Below, in pieces: positions 7,029-16,034 of a DNA stretch of 64,000 nucleotides. Location of the stretch: the NCBI GenBank assembly GCA_014237405.1, contig JABZFO010000048.1, forward strand, positions 1 through 64,000. The letters run 5' to 3'. Under the pieces are notes generated by a model that was not told the DNA's origin, did not search any database, and saw only the letters and a program-made list of their open reading frames with translations. Within the stretch, counting starts at the first letter, position 1, and each line of letters starts with the position of its first letter. This DNA is from Desulfosarcina sp. GTDB lineage: Bacteria; Desulfobacterota; Desulfobacteria; Desulfobacterales; Desulfosarcinaceae. Both the position numbers and the translations under genes were made by a program.

Positions 7029-8177
7029 TCAGAAAACCGGATCTGATGCGGCGGCGGTCAGCACCGGCATAATGGCGTTGACGATGGTTTCGATCTCGTC
7101 GCCGATCTGCTGGTACCGGATGTCATCGACATCCAGATAGATCCTTTTTTCGTGGGGATAGATATCGTTTTCAGGATCAATATGAAGGGCGCGGTAGACA
7201 TTTTTCCCTAATATAATCACCGTGAAATCCGCCTTCGGGCAAACGTCTTCAATTACCCGACCGGCATTTCCCGGGTGGATGACCATTGGCCTCTCCGGCG
7301 TGAAAAAAACAGGGTGTCGTTTGGTACGATCGGTTCGGCCAGAATCCAAGTGTTTCCGGACCAGCCTTTCCAATATGGCATTCTTGAGATGATCCTGTAC
7401 GGTTTGATATTCACGGGAGGGGATCACACCTCTGGCCGGCCCGGGCGACGCATCGAACATGGAATTCATGGACGGCAGAATGGCGATGGTTACCGGTGAT
7501 GGTTGCAGCGGCCTGCGGGATGGGCATGCCCACCGGCGGTAATTGGCAGACTGGTCTGCGGACAGGGTGAAGGCGTCCTGTTCAGCGACACCGATTCTCC
7601 GCAAGGTGCTGACAAGAAACGGATGTTCCATATACCGCAAAAAGGCCGGCTCTGATTGAAATACCTCCTTGAGGAACCTGAATTCCGTGTCGGTAAGATT
7701 CATGGCAGCCAGTTCCGCCTTCTGGGCATCACGGCTGCCCGGGGCGAACAGCCCTTTGCAGCGGATCATGGCTGCCAGGCCGACCTCATCCCCACGGTTG
7801 AGTTTATGGACCAGAAACAAGCGGATAGCCATGAGTAGCACCTCGGAAAGGCCTAATATGTTGGTGTCCAGCACCATCAGCTCCGCGCGAAGGGGAACCG
7901 GGCCGAACATGCGTTTGGAAACCAGGTCGAAGTCCAGGGGGAGGTTGAGCCCCCGGGTGGCCCAGGCCGAACGTCCTGCCGGGTTACCTGCCCGACCCAG
8001 CACCACTTCCATGAGATAGGCCATGACTTCACCGGCGATTTGTTCGGCGTCGATCAATTGCTCCGTCGGGGTAGGCCGGGGCATGGCACGTCGGGGGGGC
8101 AACGGACTGCAGGCGACGACGATCAGGGCACTTATCACCAGCATAAGCACAGGCAGCTTGAAAAAACGGGGTTTCAT
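7029..8177 (-). CDS. Lipoprotein of unknown family
   Basis: A 382-residue protein with a basic N-terminus, a hydrophobic signal and a lipobox V-V-A-C at about residue 23, then a Pro-rich linker and a mixed alpha/beta body. The long upstream extension of the frame is ignored because the ATG at 8177 overlaps the stop of the large upstream gene by 4 bases (ATGA) and gives a proper signal. No enzyme motif is recognised. Tight coupling to the PEP-synthase-like protein implies a common process, possibly with this protein as an envelope-side partner; that is inference. Confidence 0.7.
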   Translation of the reverse strand: MKPRFFKLPVLMLVISALIVVACSPLPPRRAMPRPTPTEQLIDAEQIAGEVMAYLMEVVLGRAGNPAGRSAWATRGLNLPLDFDLVSKRMFGPVPLRAELMVLDTNILGLSEVLLMAIRLFLVHKLNRGDEVGLAAMIRCKGLFAPGSRDAQKAELAAMNLTDTEFRFLKEVFQSEPAFLRYMEHPFLVSTLRRIGVAEQDAFTLSADQSANYRRWACPSRRPLQPSPVTIAILPSMNSMFDASPGPARGVIPSREYQTVQDHLKNAILERLVRKHLDSGRTDRTKRHPVFFTPERPMVIHPGNAGRVIEDVCPKADFTVIILGKNVYRALHIDPENDIYPHEKRIYLDVDDIRYQQIGDEIETIVNAIMPVLTAAASDPVF

Positions 8178-11100
8178 CCGGCGGCGCGTTCCTCCAGCAG
8201 GACAACTGCCCGCGATTGTTTGCCGTCGCACTTGAGCACCAACGGGCGTTGAAGCCGCACATGGCCCAGGTGATGGTCGGAGTGCATCTGAGGCAGGGCA
8301 TGGAGGGTGTCCCACCGAATACGATCGGTGCTTCCTTCGGTGACGGTCAGGTAGGGGATCCCATTGGCGGTGATATGCTGGAAAAAGTGTGACCCGTGGG
8401 AGGGATCGGCCTTGAGTGATTCGTTGCGGATTTCCACCATGGCGGCCACCCCCCTGATGTCCCGCCACTTCACCGGAATGCCCAGCCACCGGTCGAAGGA
8501 CCCCCACCGTCCGGGCCCCATGAGCAGGTAGGGCCGTTTTTCCGCTAAAAGGGTGTTGTTGACAGCGGCGATGGCCCGGGCGATGGCCACCGTGTCTTTG
8601 GGGTCAAAGGTGTCGGGCCTGACGAAAACGATTTCGGTGATGGTTTGTTTTCTGCCATGGCCCAGCGCCTGTGTGGAATAGCACAGGGCCTCGGCCACGT
8701 CCACGTCCGAGATCTCCACGTCCAGCTGGTCTTCACCGGTGGACATGGGCCGCATCTGGAGAATGTTGAAGCCTCCCCGTTTTTCTCCCCCACCGGTCAG
8801 GTTGACGGAAAACTCGAATTCAACGGCGCACCCCATGCCGTCCCGGCCCAAGGTCAGCAGGTCTTTGAGCAGTCCCGGCAAGGGGAAGGCATCGTACTTG
8901 AGCACCGGCGCAAAGGTGAGTACCCGGCCGCCGGGGATGTGAACCGTGTCCCGGATGCGGTGTTCGGCGGAAATGTATGTCCCGGCCAGGCGCTGGACCG
9001 GCTCCTCGGCCGCGGCATCGTCCACATAGCGCTTTTCCACATTGACGCCCCGATCAAAATAGAGGTCGTCCGGGACCCCTTCCATGCCCAGGGCCCAGAA
9101 CTGGCGCTGGGCATTGGCCAGGATGTCTTCTACTTTGGAAAACTGGGGCAGCACCTGGGGGTATGCCGGCGAAAAGCGCAGAGACGGCTCCCCTTCCGGG
9201 ATGCCCCGGCCAAACCCCATGACGATACGGGCCACCCCGTCATCAGCCTTCAGGGGGGCGATCGGGTAGAAATTGTGAGACTGGGCGGTGCCGGAAATGT
9301 CCGGGTAGAAAAATGAACCGTGTCGGCTGCCCACCAGCTGTTGGATGATTATCGCCATCTGGTCTCTCCGGATCCGGTAGGCGGTGCCGCTTAAAAACCT
9401 CCGCGGATCACGGAACCAGGTGGAGGCGTATACCAGCTTCACGGCGGTGATCAGCTGGTTGCAGCGAATGGAAAAATCCGGATGGTTGTTGGGCACCATG
9501 TAGGTTTTATAAAGGCCGGTGAAAGGGTGGTTGTGAACATCCTCCAGCAGGCCCGAACTCCTGATTGACAACGGCTGGTGAACGGCTTCCAGGTATCTGC
9601 ACAATTGATCCGTCAGCCAGGGGGGCATTTCCCCCTTGAGAAAGGCGCTGGCGATCTGATTGTCCGAATGGTGGGCCATGGCTGACGGGTCCAGGCCGTT
9701 ATGGGACACAAAGGCGTCGAATCCTTCGGTGGTGATCGCCAGGGTCTGGGGCACCCGGATGGTGATGTCCGGATAGCGTTCCTGCAGGTGGGGTGATTTT
9801 CGCAGCAGGTTGGCCACAAAGGCCAAGCCCCTGGCTTTTCCCCCCAGCGACCCGTTGCCGATTTTGACGAACTCGGAGATCTCCGGGTCATAGTCCTTGG
9901 CGTTGAATTGGACCACGACCCCCTTTTGCCGCCATTTTCGAAGGGCGTGAATGTGGGCGATGATAAACTGCCGGATTTCGTCGACACCGGAAAAGTCATC
10001 GATTTTAGCCTTTCTCAGGCGTGAGGCCAGAACGATTTCACTGCGGGCCATGATCCAGTTGGAAAACCGGTTCCGGGTGGCATGGTAGAGCAGGGATTCA
10101 TCGGGCACATTCGGCAGGATTTCTTCCAGCGCTTTCAGATTGGCGGCGCGGGCGATTTCGCTGCCGTCAGGCCGCCTGAAAATGAAATTTCCGAATCCCA
10201 AGGCATTTAAAAAGAAATGGTGGATTTCAGACAGCAGATCGTCACTGTTCTTGTCCAGAAAGGTCGCCGGCACCCGGCTTGCCAGATCCCGGTTTTGGGG
10301 TTCGTTGCTGATGAGCAGCAGCGGCAGGTCCGGAATCGCCTGTCTCACCTCGGACAGGAAGATATAGCCGGCGTCGGCCGCGAGTCTGCCGTCCTTGGGG
10401 TACCGGGTGTCTGAGATGATGCCGAACAGATAGTCGCCATACTGCCGGTACAGGGACATGGCCTGCTCGTAATTCTCGGCCACGAGAATTTTTGGCCGGG
10501 CGCGCATCTTAAGCAGCCGGTGCTCTTGGTTCAGGCTTTCCTCCAGTACATCCTGGGTCTGGTTCACCACTTCCTTATAGATCAGCGGGAGAAAATAGGA
10601 GGTGTACAGGGGGGAGTCCTCCACCAGGATCAGGACCCGCACCATGGCCTTTTTGGTGTCGGCGGCCACGTTGAGCCGGTCCTCCATGCTCTTGACGATG
10701 GCCAGCAGCAGGTCCGAATCGCCGGACCAGATGAAGACCTGGTCGATGCCGGAAAGCTCCTTTCCTTCCGGCGGCGGGTAGACGCCTTTGACGCTGTGGG
10801 CCAGCAGGACCACCGGCAGGTCGGCATAGACCCGCTTGATCTGCTGCCCCAGGTCGAAGACATCCATGTCGTCCAGGTGGGGCATGGCAACCACCAGGTG
10901 AAACGTCTTTTTGGCCAGCATGGCCATGGCCTGAGCAGCGGTGGCGGCCTGGGTGATGCGGGGCGGGCGGCTCAGGTTCAGCCCCCTATACTCATTGGTG
11001 ATTTTGGATGCCAGGCTACCGTCTTCTTCCAAAATATAGGCGTCGTAGGGGCTGGCCACCAGCAGGATCTCGAACACCTTGTTTGACATCAACTCATGGA

Positions 11101-11194
11101 ATACCTTAAAGTGGGTATCGAAATCCTCATCCTGGAAGGATGCCGGCAGGTTCAACGCGTTGTTATTCATATATAGCCGAAGTATTCGTTTCAT
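8174..11194 (-). CDS. Large PEP/pyruvate-binding domain protein with N-terminal response-regulator-like domains
   Basis: A 1006-residue protein. The region from about 420 to 830 resembles the PEP-synthase/pyruvate phosphate dikinase nucleotide-binding domain (N-G-S-L-G-G-K-A-R-G-L near 445, R-S-S-G-L-L-E-D near 555, L-Q-M-R-P near 815). The first 350 residues contain two receiver-like segments (V-L-I-L-V-E-D-S-P-L near 185 and a similar fold earlier). The catalytic His-containing swivelling domain of true PEP synthases is not obvious, so phosphotransfer to pyruvate is doubtful. Comparable orphan proteins occur in Deltaproteobacteria without a known role. It is translationally coupled to the downstream lipoprotein. 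Confidence 0.8.
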   Translation of the reverse strand: MKRILRLYMNNNALNLPASFQDEDFDTHFKVFHELMSNKVFEILLVASPYDAYILEEDGSLASKITNEYRGLNLSRPPRITQAATAAQAMAMLAKKTFHLVVAMPHLDDMDVFDLGQQIKRVYADLPVVLLAHSVKGVYPPPEGKELSGIDQVFIWSGDSDLLLAIVKSMEDRLNVAADTKKAMVRVLILVEDSPLYTSYFLPLIYKEVVNQTQDVLEESLNQEHRLLKMRARPKILVAENYEQAMSLYRQYGDYLFGIISDTRYPKDGRLAADAGYIFLSEVRQAIPDLPLLLISNEPQNRDLASRVPATFLDKNSDDLLSEIHHFFLNALGFGNFIFRRPDGSEIARAANLKALEEILPNVPDESLLYHATRNRFSNWIMARSEIVLASRLRKAKIDDFSGVDEIRQFIIAHIHALRKWRQKGVVVQFNAKDYDPEISEFVKIGNGSLGGKARGLAFVANLLRKSPHLQERYPDITIRVPQTLAITTEGFDAFVSHNGLDPSAMAHHSDNQIASAFLKGEMPPWLTDQLCRYLEAVHQPLSIRSSGLLEDVHNHPFTGLYKTYMVPNNHPDFSIRCNQLITAVKLVYASTWFRDPRRFLSGTAYRIRRDQMAIIIQQLVGSRHGSFFYPDISGTAQSHNFYPIAPLKADDGVARIVMGFGRGIPEGEPSLRFSPAYPQVLPQFSKVEDILANAQRQFWALGMEGVPDDLYFDRGVNVEKRYVDDAAAEEPVQRLAGTYISAEHRIRDTVHIPGGRVLTFAPVLKYDAFPLPGLLKDLLTLGRDGMGCAVEFEFSVNLTGGGEKRGGFNILQMRPMSTGEDQLDVEISDVDVAEALCYSTQALGHGRKQTITEIVFVRPDTFDPKDTVAIARAIAAVNNTLLAEKRPYLLMGPGRWGSFDRWLGIPVKWRDIRGVAAMVEIRNESLKADPSHGSHFFQHITANGIPYLTVTEGSTDRIRWDTLHALPQMHSDHHLGHVRLQRPLVLKCDGKQSRAVVLLEERAAG

Positions 11195-11293
11195 TTAATG
11201 GTTCGGGTCATCTGGCCGCCCCGCAAGGATACGGTTGGCAGCCCTTTTTTTCAAGGGAAAATAAGCAATGCCGGACATAGGAGCTTCGCTGCG

Positions 11294-12622
11294 ATGAAAT
11301 CACGGAAAAAGGCCATCTGGGGCTGGGCCATGTACGACTGGGCCAATTCCGCTTTTGCCACCACCGTCATGTCCGGTTTCTTCCCCGTATTTTTTAAACA
11401 ATATTGGAGTGCCGGTGTCGACGTCAACCTGAGCACCGCGCGGCTGGGACTGGGCAATGCCGCTGCCGGCCTGCTGGTGGCCCTGGCGGCCCCGATCCTG
11501 GGTGCCGTGGCCGACCGCGGATCTGTCCGCAAACGGTTCCTGGCCCTTTTTGCTTACCTGGGGGTGCTGATGACCGCTGCCCTCTACTTCGTGGGCAAGG
11601 GACAGTGGGCCTTCGCCTTAGTGATCTACGCCATGGGGGTGATCGGGTTTTCCGGCGCCAATGTCTTCTACGACGCCCTGCTGCCGGAGGTGGCCGGTGA
11701 GAAAGAGGTGGACTTCGTGTCGGGCTTCGGCTTTTCCATGGGCTACCTGGGCGGAGGACTTCTCTTTCTGGTCAATGTGCTCATGGTGGTGATGCCCCAG
11801 CGGTTCGGGCTGGTGGACGCGGGCCAGGCGGTACAGGTCGGATTTCTCACCGTGGCCCTGTGGTGGGGGGGCTTTACGCTGTTTATCCTGTTCTGGGTGC
11901 CCGAGGAACGGACGGCTGCGACTCGGACCACCACCGCCGGCATCTGGTCCGGCGGCTTTGCTCAGCTGAAGCACACCTTCGGCCGGCTTCGGCATATGAA
12001 GACCGTCCTGCTGTTTCTGTGCGCCTACTGGCTCTACATCGACGGCGTGGATACCATCATCCGCATGGCGGTGGATTACGGCATGAGCCTGGGCTTTGCC
12101 GCCAACGATCTGCTGCTGGCGCTGCTGATCACCCAGTTCGTGGGATTTCCGGCGGCTCTGGTGTTCGGCCGGCTGGGCCAGCGCATGGGGCCGCGAAAAG
12201 GCATATTCATCGCTATCGGGGTATACGTGGCGGCCACCTTCTGGGGTATCACCATGACCCGGAAAGAGGAATTCTACGTGCTGGCGGTGGTCATCGGCCT
12301 GGTGCAGGGGGGGATCCAGGCCCTTTCCCGTTCTTACTACTCCCGGATGATCCCCGCGGACAAGCCGGCTGAGTTTTTCGGCTTTTACAATATGCTGGGT
12401 AAATTTGCAGCCATTATTGGTCCGGTGTTGGTGGGCGGGGTGGGACTGCTGATGCGCCGGATGCTCATGCCGACGGATCCCACGGCCGCGGACCTCGTTC
12501 AGGTGGGGACCCTGGCCGCCCGCTGGAGCATGGCCTCGGTGCTGATCCTGTTTGCCGCCGGTGCCATCCTGCTCTATTTCGTCGATGAGGAGAAGGGGCG
12601 GGCGCAGGCGGCCCTGCTTTAG
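11294..12622 (+). CDS. MFS transporter, UMF1/Atg22-like family
   Basis: A 442-residue integral membrane protein with about 12 transmembrane segments. The N-terminal W-G-W-A-M-Y-D-W-A-N-S-A-F-A-T-T motif and the Q-A-L-S-R-S-Y-Y-S-R-M-I-P motif near residue 340 are signatures of the UMF1 group related to yeast Atg22. Substrates of bacterial members are not established. The ATG at 11294 is chosen over the upstream in-frame ATG at 11198 because the family motif starts right after it and an AGGAGC precedes it. It is divergent from the PEP-synthase-like gene. Confidence 0.88.
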   Translation: MKSRKKAIWGWAMYDWANSAFATTVMSGFFPVFFKQYWSAGVDVNLSTARLGLGNAAAGLLVALAAPILGAVADRGSVRKRFLALFAYLGVLMTAALYFVGKGQWAFALVIYAMGVIGFSGANVFYDALLPEVAGEKEVDFVSGFGFSMGYLGGGLLFLVNVLMVVMPQRFGLVDAGQAVQVGFLTVALWWGGFTLFILFWVPEERTAATRTTTAGIWSGGFAQLKHTFGRLRHMKTVLLFLCAYWLYIDGVDTIIRMAVDYGMSLGFAANDLLLALLITQFVGFPAALVFGRLGQRMGPRKGIFIAIGVYVAATFWGITMTRKEEFYVLAVVIGLVQGGIQALSRSYYSRMIPADKPAEFFGFYNMLGKFAAIIGPVLVGGVGLLMRRMLMPTDPTAADLVQVGTLAARWSMASVLILFAAGAILLYFVDEEKGRAQAALL

Positions 12623-12715
12623 AGGAGACGGATGTCTGAGGACTGAGGAAAGAATTTGGAATTAGGTTATTCGTAAGAAGATAGGTGTGTGCTTACTGCT
12701 CAGGTTTTGGCAGCG

Positions 12716-13603
12716 TCAGGGGCACTTGCAGATGGCCTGCATCTGGGCTGCCCGGTTGGAAAAGATCCAGTCCACCCCGCGAGCCACCTCTCGAAACAGA
12801 CAGCGCCGGGAATCGGCGAAGCCGGTACCGATGCCCTGACCGAGTTGATGATGACGGGTTAACAAACCTTTTGTTGCCAGCAGGTAGTGGCCGGCAAGGC
12901 CGCCCCATTGATGCGTCGCCGCCATCCGGCTGACCCGGTCGATCCGTATTCGGGCGATGGGCACAAAGGCCTTCGCCGTAAGAAAGCCGAAATGGCCGAA
13001 CATGTCAGGTTGCAGGCCCATCAGGTGGAAATCCTTCTCCGGGGTCAGATTCTTAAGCTGTTTTTTCATGCGGCGGGACTGAACTGAGGGCTTTGGGTAG
13101 GGTTCGGTCTTGATCTCCATCATCAGATGAAGCCGGCCGCCGTATCGGTCGACCACTTCCGACAGGGTGGGGATCAGGGGGAATTTTTTTCTGATGGTGT
13201 GCAGATCCATGTGGCCGATCCTGGCGTCTTCTTTGAACAGGCGGCGGGTATTCGGGTCGTGAAACACCACTGGAACCAGGTCCCGGGTCCAGCGCACATC
13301 CAGCTCGATGCCCCAGACCCTGGCCTTGACCGCCGCATCAAAGGCCGCCAAGGTGTTTTCAAACCGGCTGTGGTTATCGTGCTCACCGCGGTGGGAGATG
13401 ATGCGACAGGATTTGAGAAGATGGTGCGGGGGTGCCGGACGGGGCCATCGGCTGCAGACGGCGTTCACCAGTCGGTGAAAAATCCCCTCGGCTTGTTCTT
13501 CTATCCTTATTCTTCGCTTCACATCGTGACCCAAGGCGGGATCAAAAAAGCCTTTGCCTGTGAGATGGTTTGGGTTATAGGGACGGCTTGCCATTTGGGC
13601 CAA
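12716..13603 (-). CDS. Glycerophosphodiester phosphodiesterase family protein
   Basis: A 295-residue protein with the GDPD TIM-barrel signature: I-S-H-R-G near residue 70 (catalytic His), E-N-T-L-A-A-F, the E-L-D-V-R metal ligands near residue 100, V-V-F-H-D (second catalytic His), and the closing G-V-D-W-I-F-S-N. It hydrolyses glycerophosphodiesters to glycerol 3-phosphate and an alcohol, or a related lipid phosphodiester. There is no signal peptide, so it is probably cytoplasmic. The first 60 residues precede the barrel and the true start could be internal. It converges with the MFS gene; a few TGAGGAC-like units lie at 12627-12647. Confidence 0.85.
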   Translation of the reverse strand: MAQMASRPYNPNHLTGKGFFDPALGHDVKRRIRIEEQAEGIFHRLVNAVCSRWPRPAPPHHLLKSCRIISHRGEHDNHSRFENTLAAFDAAVKARVWGIELDVRWTRDLVPVVFHDPNTRRLFKEDARIGHMDLHTIRKKFPLIPTLSEVVDRYGGRLHLMMEIKTEPYPKPSVQSRRMKKQLKNLTPEKDFHLMGLQPDMFGHFGFLTAKAFVPIARIRIDRVSRMAATHQWGGLAGHYLLATKGLLTRHHQLGQGIGTGFADSRRCLFREVARGVDWIFSNRAAQMQAICKCP

Positions 13604-13801
13604 AGATTACCATATCCGGTGTGAAAAGAACAGCTGTCCGGTTCTGCCTGGCAGGCACCGGCATCGCAGGAATGGAGAAGTTCGATTTCATGAAAACAGA
13701 AAAAGGTGGTCAGTGCATCCAAACATTTATAGCCAAGCAGGACCTGTCCATTGAAATATTCGCCGAACGGATCGGCCTTGAAGCAGACGCCGGTTGAACC
13801 G

Positions 13802-13975
13802 ATGACCGACACACCCTACCGTATCGACGCCGTTCTCTTTGACTTCGACGGTACGCTGACCCGGCCCGGGGCCCTTGATTTTTCAGTGATCAAGCGAGCC
13901 ATCGGGTGCCCGGACGGAATCCCTGTGTTGGAGTTCATGGCCGGTATCAACGACGATGCGCATCGCCTTTATTAA
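13802..13975 (+). pseudogene. HAD phosphatase N-terminal fragment (broken gene, 5' part)
   Basis: Fifty-seven residues with the HAD motif I signature D-F-D-G-T-L-T near residue 13 and the following conserved D-F-S-V-I-K-R-A-I-G. The frame stops shortly after L-E-F-M-A-G-I. The continuation of the HAD fold is found in another frame from 13956, but the cap region that should lie between is missing (estimated 35-45 residues). Together with the next entry this is one gene. Confidence 0.7.
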
Positions 13976-15332
13976 AAAGGCGGGCCTGCCGGTGGGCATT
14001 CTCACCCGCAACAGCCGGACTTCAATACTGAAGGCCCTGGAGAACTTCTCTACCCTTTGTATGGCGAACATCGACGTCATGGTCACCCGGGAAGACCCGG
14101 TGAAGATCAAACCGTCCGGGGAGGGGGTACTGCTGGCGGCCAGGAAAATGAACGTGGATCCCGCCCATGTGCTGGTGGTGGGTGATTTCCGCTTCGACAT
14201 GGAAGCCGGGCGCAATGCCGGGGCCCTGACGGCCTACCTCTCAAACGGTCAGCCGGTCCCTTCGGATGTCCGATGCCGGTTTGTCGTCGAGACGCTTTTA
14301 GACCTGGAACCGATCCTCAAGGATGGTGTTTCGCTTCCGGCCGGCAAACTGCCCAACCCCTTTCTCGGAGAACTCCTGGCCCGTTACCGTATCGAAGACC
14401 CGTCGGTGATCGTGGGGCCGTCGGTGGGGGAGGATACGGCTGCCGTGGACATCAGCGGCCGGGAAGTGCTGGTGCTCAAATCCGATCCCATCACCTTCGC
14501 TACCGAATCTATCGGCCGTTATGCCGTACTCATCAACGCCAATGACATGGCCACCGCCGGTGCCGACACTCGGTGGATGCTGGCCACGGTGCTTCTGCCC
14601 GTCGGTTTCTCCCGATCCCAGGTGCGGCAGGTTTTTGCCGACCTCAACGCAGCATGCACGGCATCGGGCATCACCCTGTGCGGAGGACACACGGAGATCA
14701 CCGATGCCGTTTCTCGGCCGGTCGTGACCGGCATGATGGCCGGCACCATCGCCCGGAAAGACCTCATTCAAAAAAAACGGATGGCCCCCGGCGACCGGGT
14801 ATTGGTGACCAAAGGCGCAGCCGTGGAGGGAACTGCCATCATCACGGCGGAGTTCAAGGACCTGCTTTTGGAAAAGGGAATGGCCGGAGCAGAGGTCGAT
14901 GCCTGCAGCCAGTTTCAGACCATGATCAGCATCCTGCCGGAAGCCCGGATTTCCTGGAAGGCTGGCGGGGTGTCCGCGCTTCACGATGTGACCGAGGGGG
15001 GGATCGCCACGGCCCTGGCCGAATTGAGCGAAGCCGGCGGACGGGGCATCCGCGTCCGGAAGGATGCGATTCCCGTCTATCCTCAGACCCGGCAGATGGG
15101 AGACATTCTCGGTATCGATCCTTTGGGCCTCATCGGATCCGGTAGTCTGCTGATCTGCTGCCGGCCGGAATATGCGCACCGGTTAGTTTCCGATCTGGAG
15201 AAAAACGACATTGCCGTTGCCGATATCGGTGTGGTGACACAAGCCGAGCCTGGCATCGACGCCGTGGAAAACGGGTTGCCCGTGCCATGGCCCCGGTTCG
15301 ACGTGGACGAGATTACGCGATTGTTCGGTTAG
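13956..15332 (+). CDS. HAD hydrolase (C-terminal part) fused to AIR-synthase/HypE-like domain
   Basis: A 458-residue frame. Residues 1-130 carry HAD motifs II and III-IV (G-I-L-T-R-N-S near 14, K-P-S-G near 52, V-G-D-F-R-F-D near 75), lacking motif I, which is in the preceding fragment. From about residue 130 there is an AIR-synthase-type fold as in HypE, PurM or SelD (G-E-D-T-A-A-V-D, G-G-H-T-E-I-T near 245, G-M-M-A-G-T, V-T-E-G-G-I-A). These enzymes use ATP; the substrate here is unknown. A HAD-AIRS fusion is unusual. The ATG at 13956 is merely the first in frame after the lesion and not a real start. Confidence 0.75.
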   Translation: MRIAFIKKAGLPVGILTRNSRTSILKALENFSTLCMANIDVMVTREDPVKIKPSGEGVLLAARKMNVDPAHVLVVGDFRFDMEAGRNAGALTAYLSNGQPVPSDVRCRFVVETLLDLEPILKDGVSLPAGKLPNPFLGELLARYRIEDPSVIVGPSVGEDTAAVDISGREVLVLKSDPITFATESIGRYAVLINANDMATAGADTRWMLATVLLPVGFSRSQVRQVFADLNAACTASGITLCGGHTEITDAVSRPVVTGMMAGTIARKDLIQKKRMAPGDRVLVTKGAAVEGTAIITAEFKDLLLEKGMAGAEVDACSQFQTMISILPEARISWKAGGVSALHDVTEGGIATALAELSEAGGRGIRVRKDAIPVYPQTRQMGDILGIDPLGLIGSGSLLICCRPEYAHRLVSDLEKNDIAVADIGVVTQAEPGIDAVENGLPVPWPRFDVDEITRLFG

Positions 15333-15347
15333 ATGAGATCGTGGCTT

Positions 15348-16034
15348 TTACCTGCCAAAGGATAAAACCTTTTTGCAGGCAACTCGAAGAAGCGCCGGAT
15401 CGTGGCTGATGAACAGAACGCCCGTCCGGCGCTCTTTTGCAAGCCGCATAAGAAGGCGTACTATTTTAGCCTGAACTGATAAATCGAGCCTTGAAGTCGG
15501 TTCATCAGCCACGAGAAAAATGGGTTTAAGAAGCAGCACCCGTGACAATGCAAACCGCTGTATTTCTCCGCCTGAAAGCTGTCTGGGATATCGCTTGAGA
15601 AGCTCTTTATCAAGGTCAACATCTTTAATTGCCGCTAAAATCCGTCGGTTGATGATATCTTTCCTGCCGATGGAATATTTATTTTTCACAACATCTGTAA
15701 GTGCTTCTTCGATTGTCTGGTGGGGAGGAAAGGATGTGGGCGGATCCTGGTAAATTTTCTGGAAATATGGGCGCAAAGCCATCCGGCTGCTTTTGCCTGA
15801 CCCATTAATGCCATTTCCGTTCCAGAATACTTTCCCTGTATCCGGGTGTTTTAAACCGAGAAGGATGTCTCCGAGGGTTGTTTTGCCGCATCCTGAAGGC
15901 CCGGAAAGTCCTATGATTTCACCTGGCTTAACCTCAATGGAAAATCCGGAAAAAAGCCCTCTCTTTTTTCCACCTTTTCTGCAAAAGGATTTTGAGAGAT
16001 TTTCGGCCTGAATGCAGTATTTATAACTGTTCAC
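15348..16034 (-). CDS. Nickel/peptide-type ABC transporter ATP-binding protein (second ATPase)
   Basis: A 228-residue ABC ATPase: Walker A G-P-S-G-C-G-K-T-T near residue 43, the Q-loop and Y-Q-D-P-P-T-S-F-P segment, the signature L-S-G-G-E-I-Q-R near 150, and Walker B I-F-L-V-A-D-E-P-T near 170. It lacks the C-terminal oligopeptide-binding extension of OppF, closer to NikE-type proteins. I choose the GTG at 16034, which overlaps the upstream stop by 4 bases and has a GGAGG 8 bases away. It energises import together with its paralogue. Confidence 0.88.
   Translation of the reverse strand: MNSYKYCIQAENLSKSFCRKGGKKRGLFSGFSIEVKPGEIIGLSGPSGCGKTTLGDILLGLKHPDTGKVFWNGNGINGSGKSSRMALRPYFQKIYQDPPTSFPPHQTIEEALTDVVKNKYSIGRKDIINRRILAAIKDVDLDKELLKRYPRQLSGGEIQRFALSRVLLLKPIFLVADEPTSRLDLSVQAKIVRLLMRLAKERRTGVLFISHDPALLRVACKKVLSFGR

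Noticed and set aside
13672-13797. 41-residue ORF before the HAD gene
   Set aside because: Plausible composition but weak ribosome site and no recognised family; not enough support.
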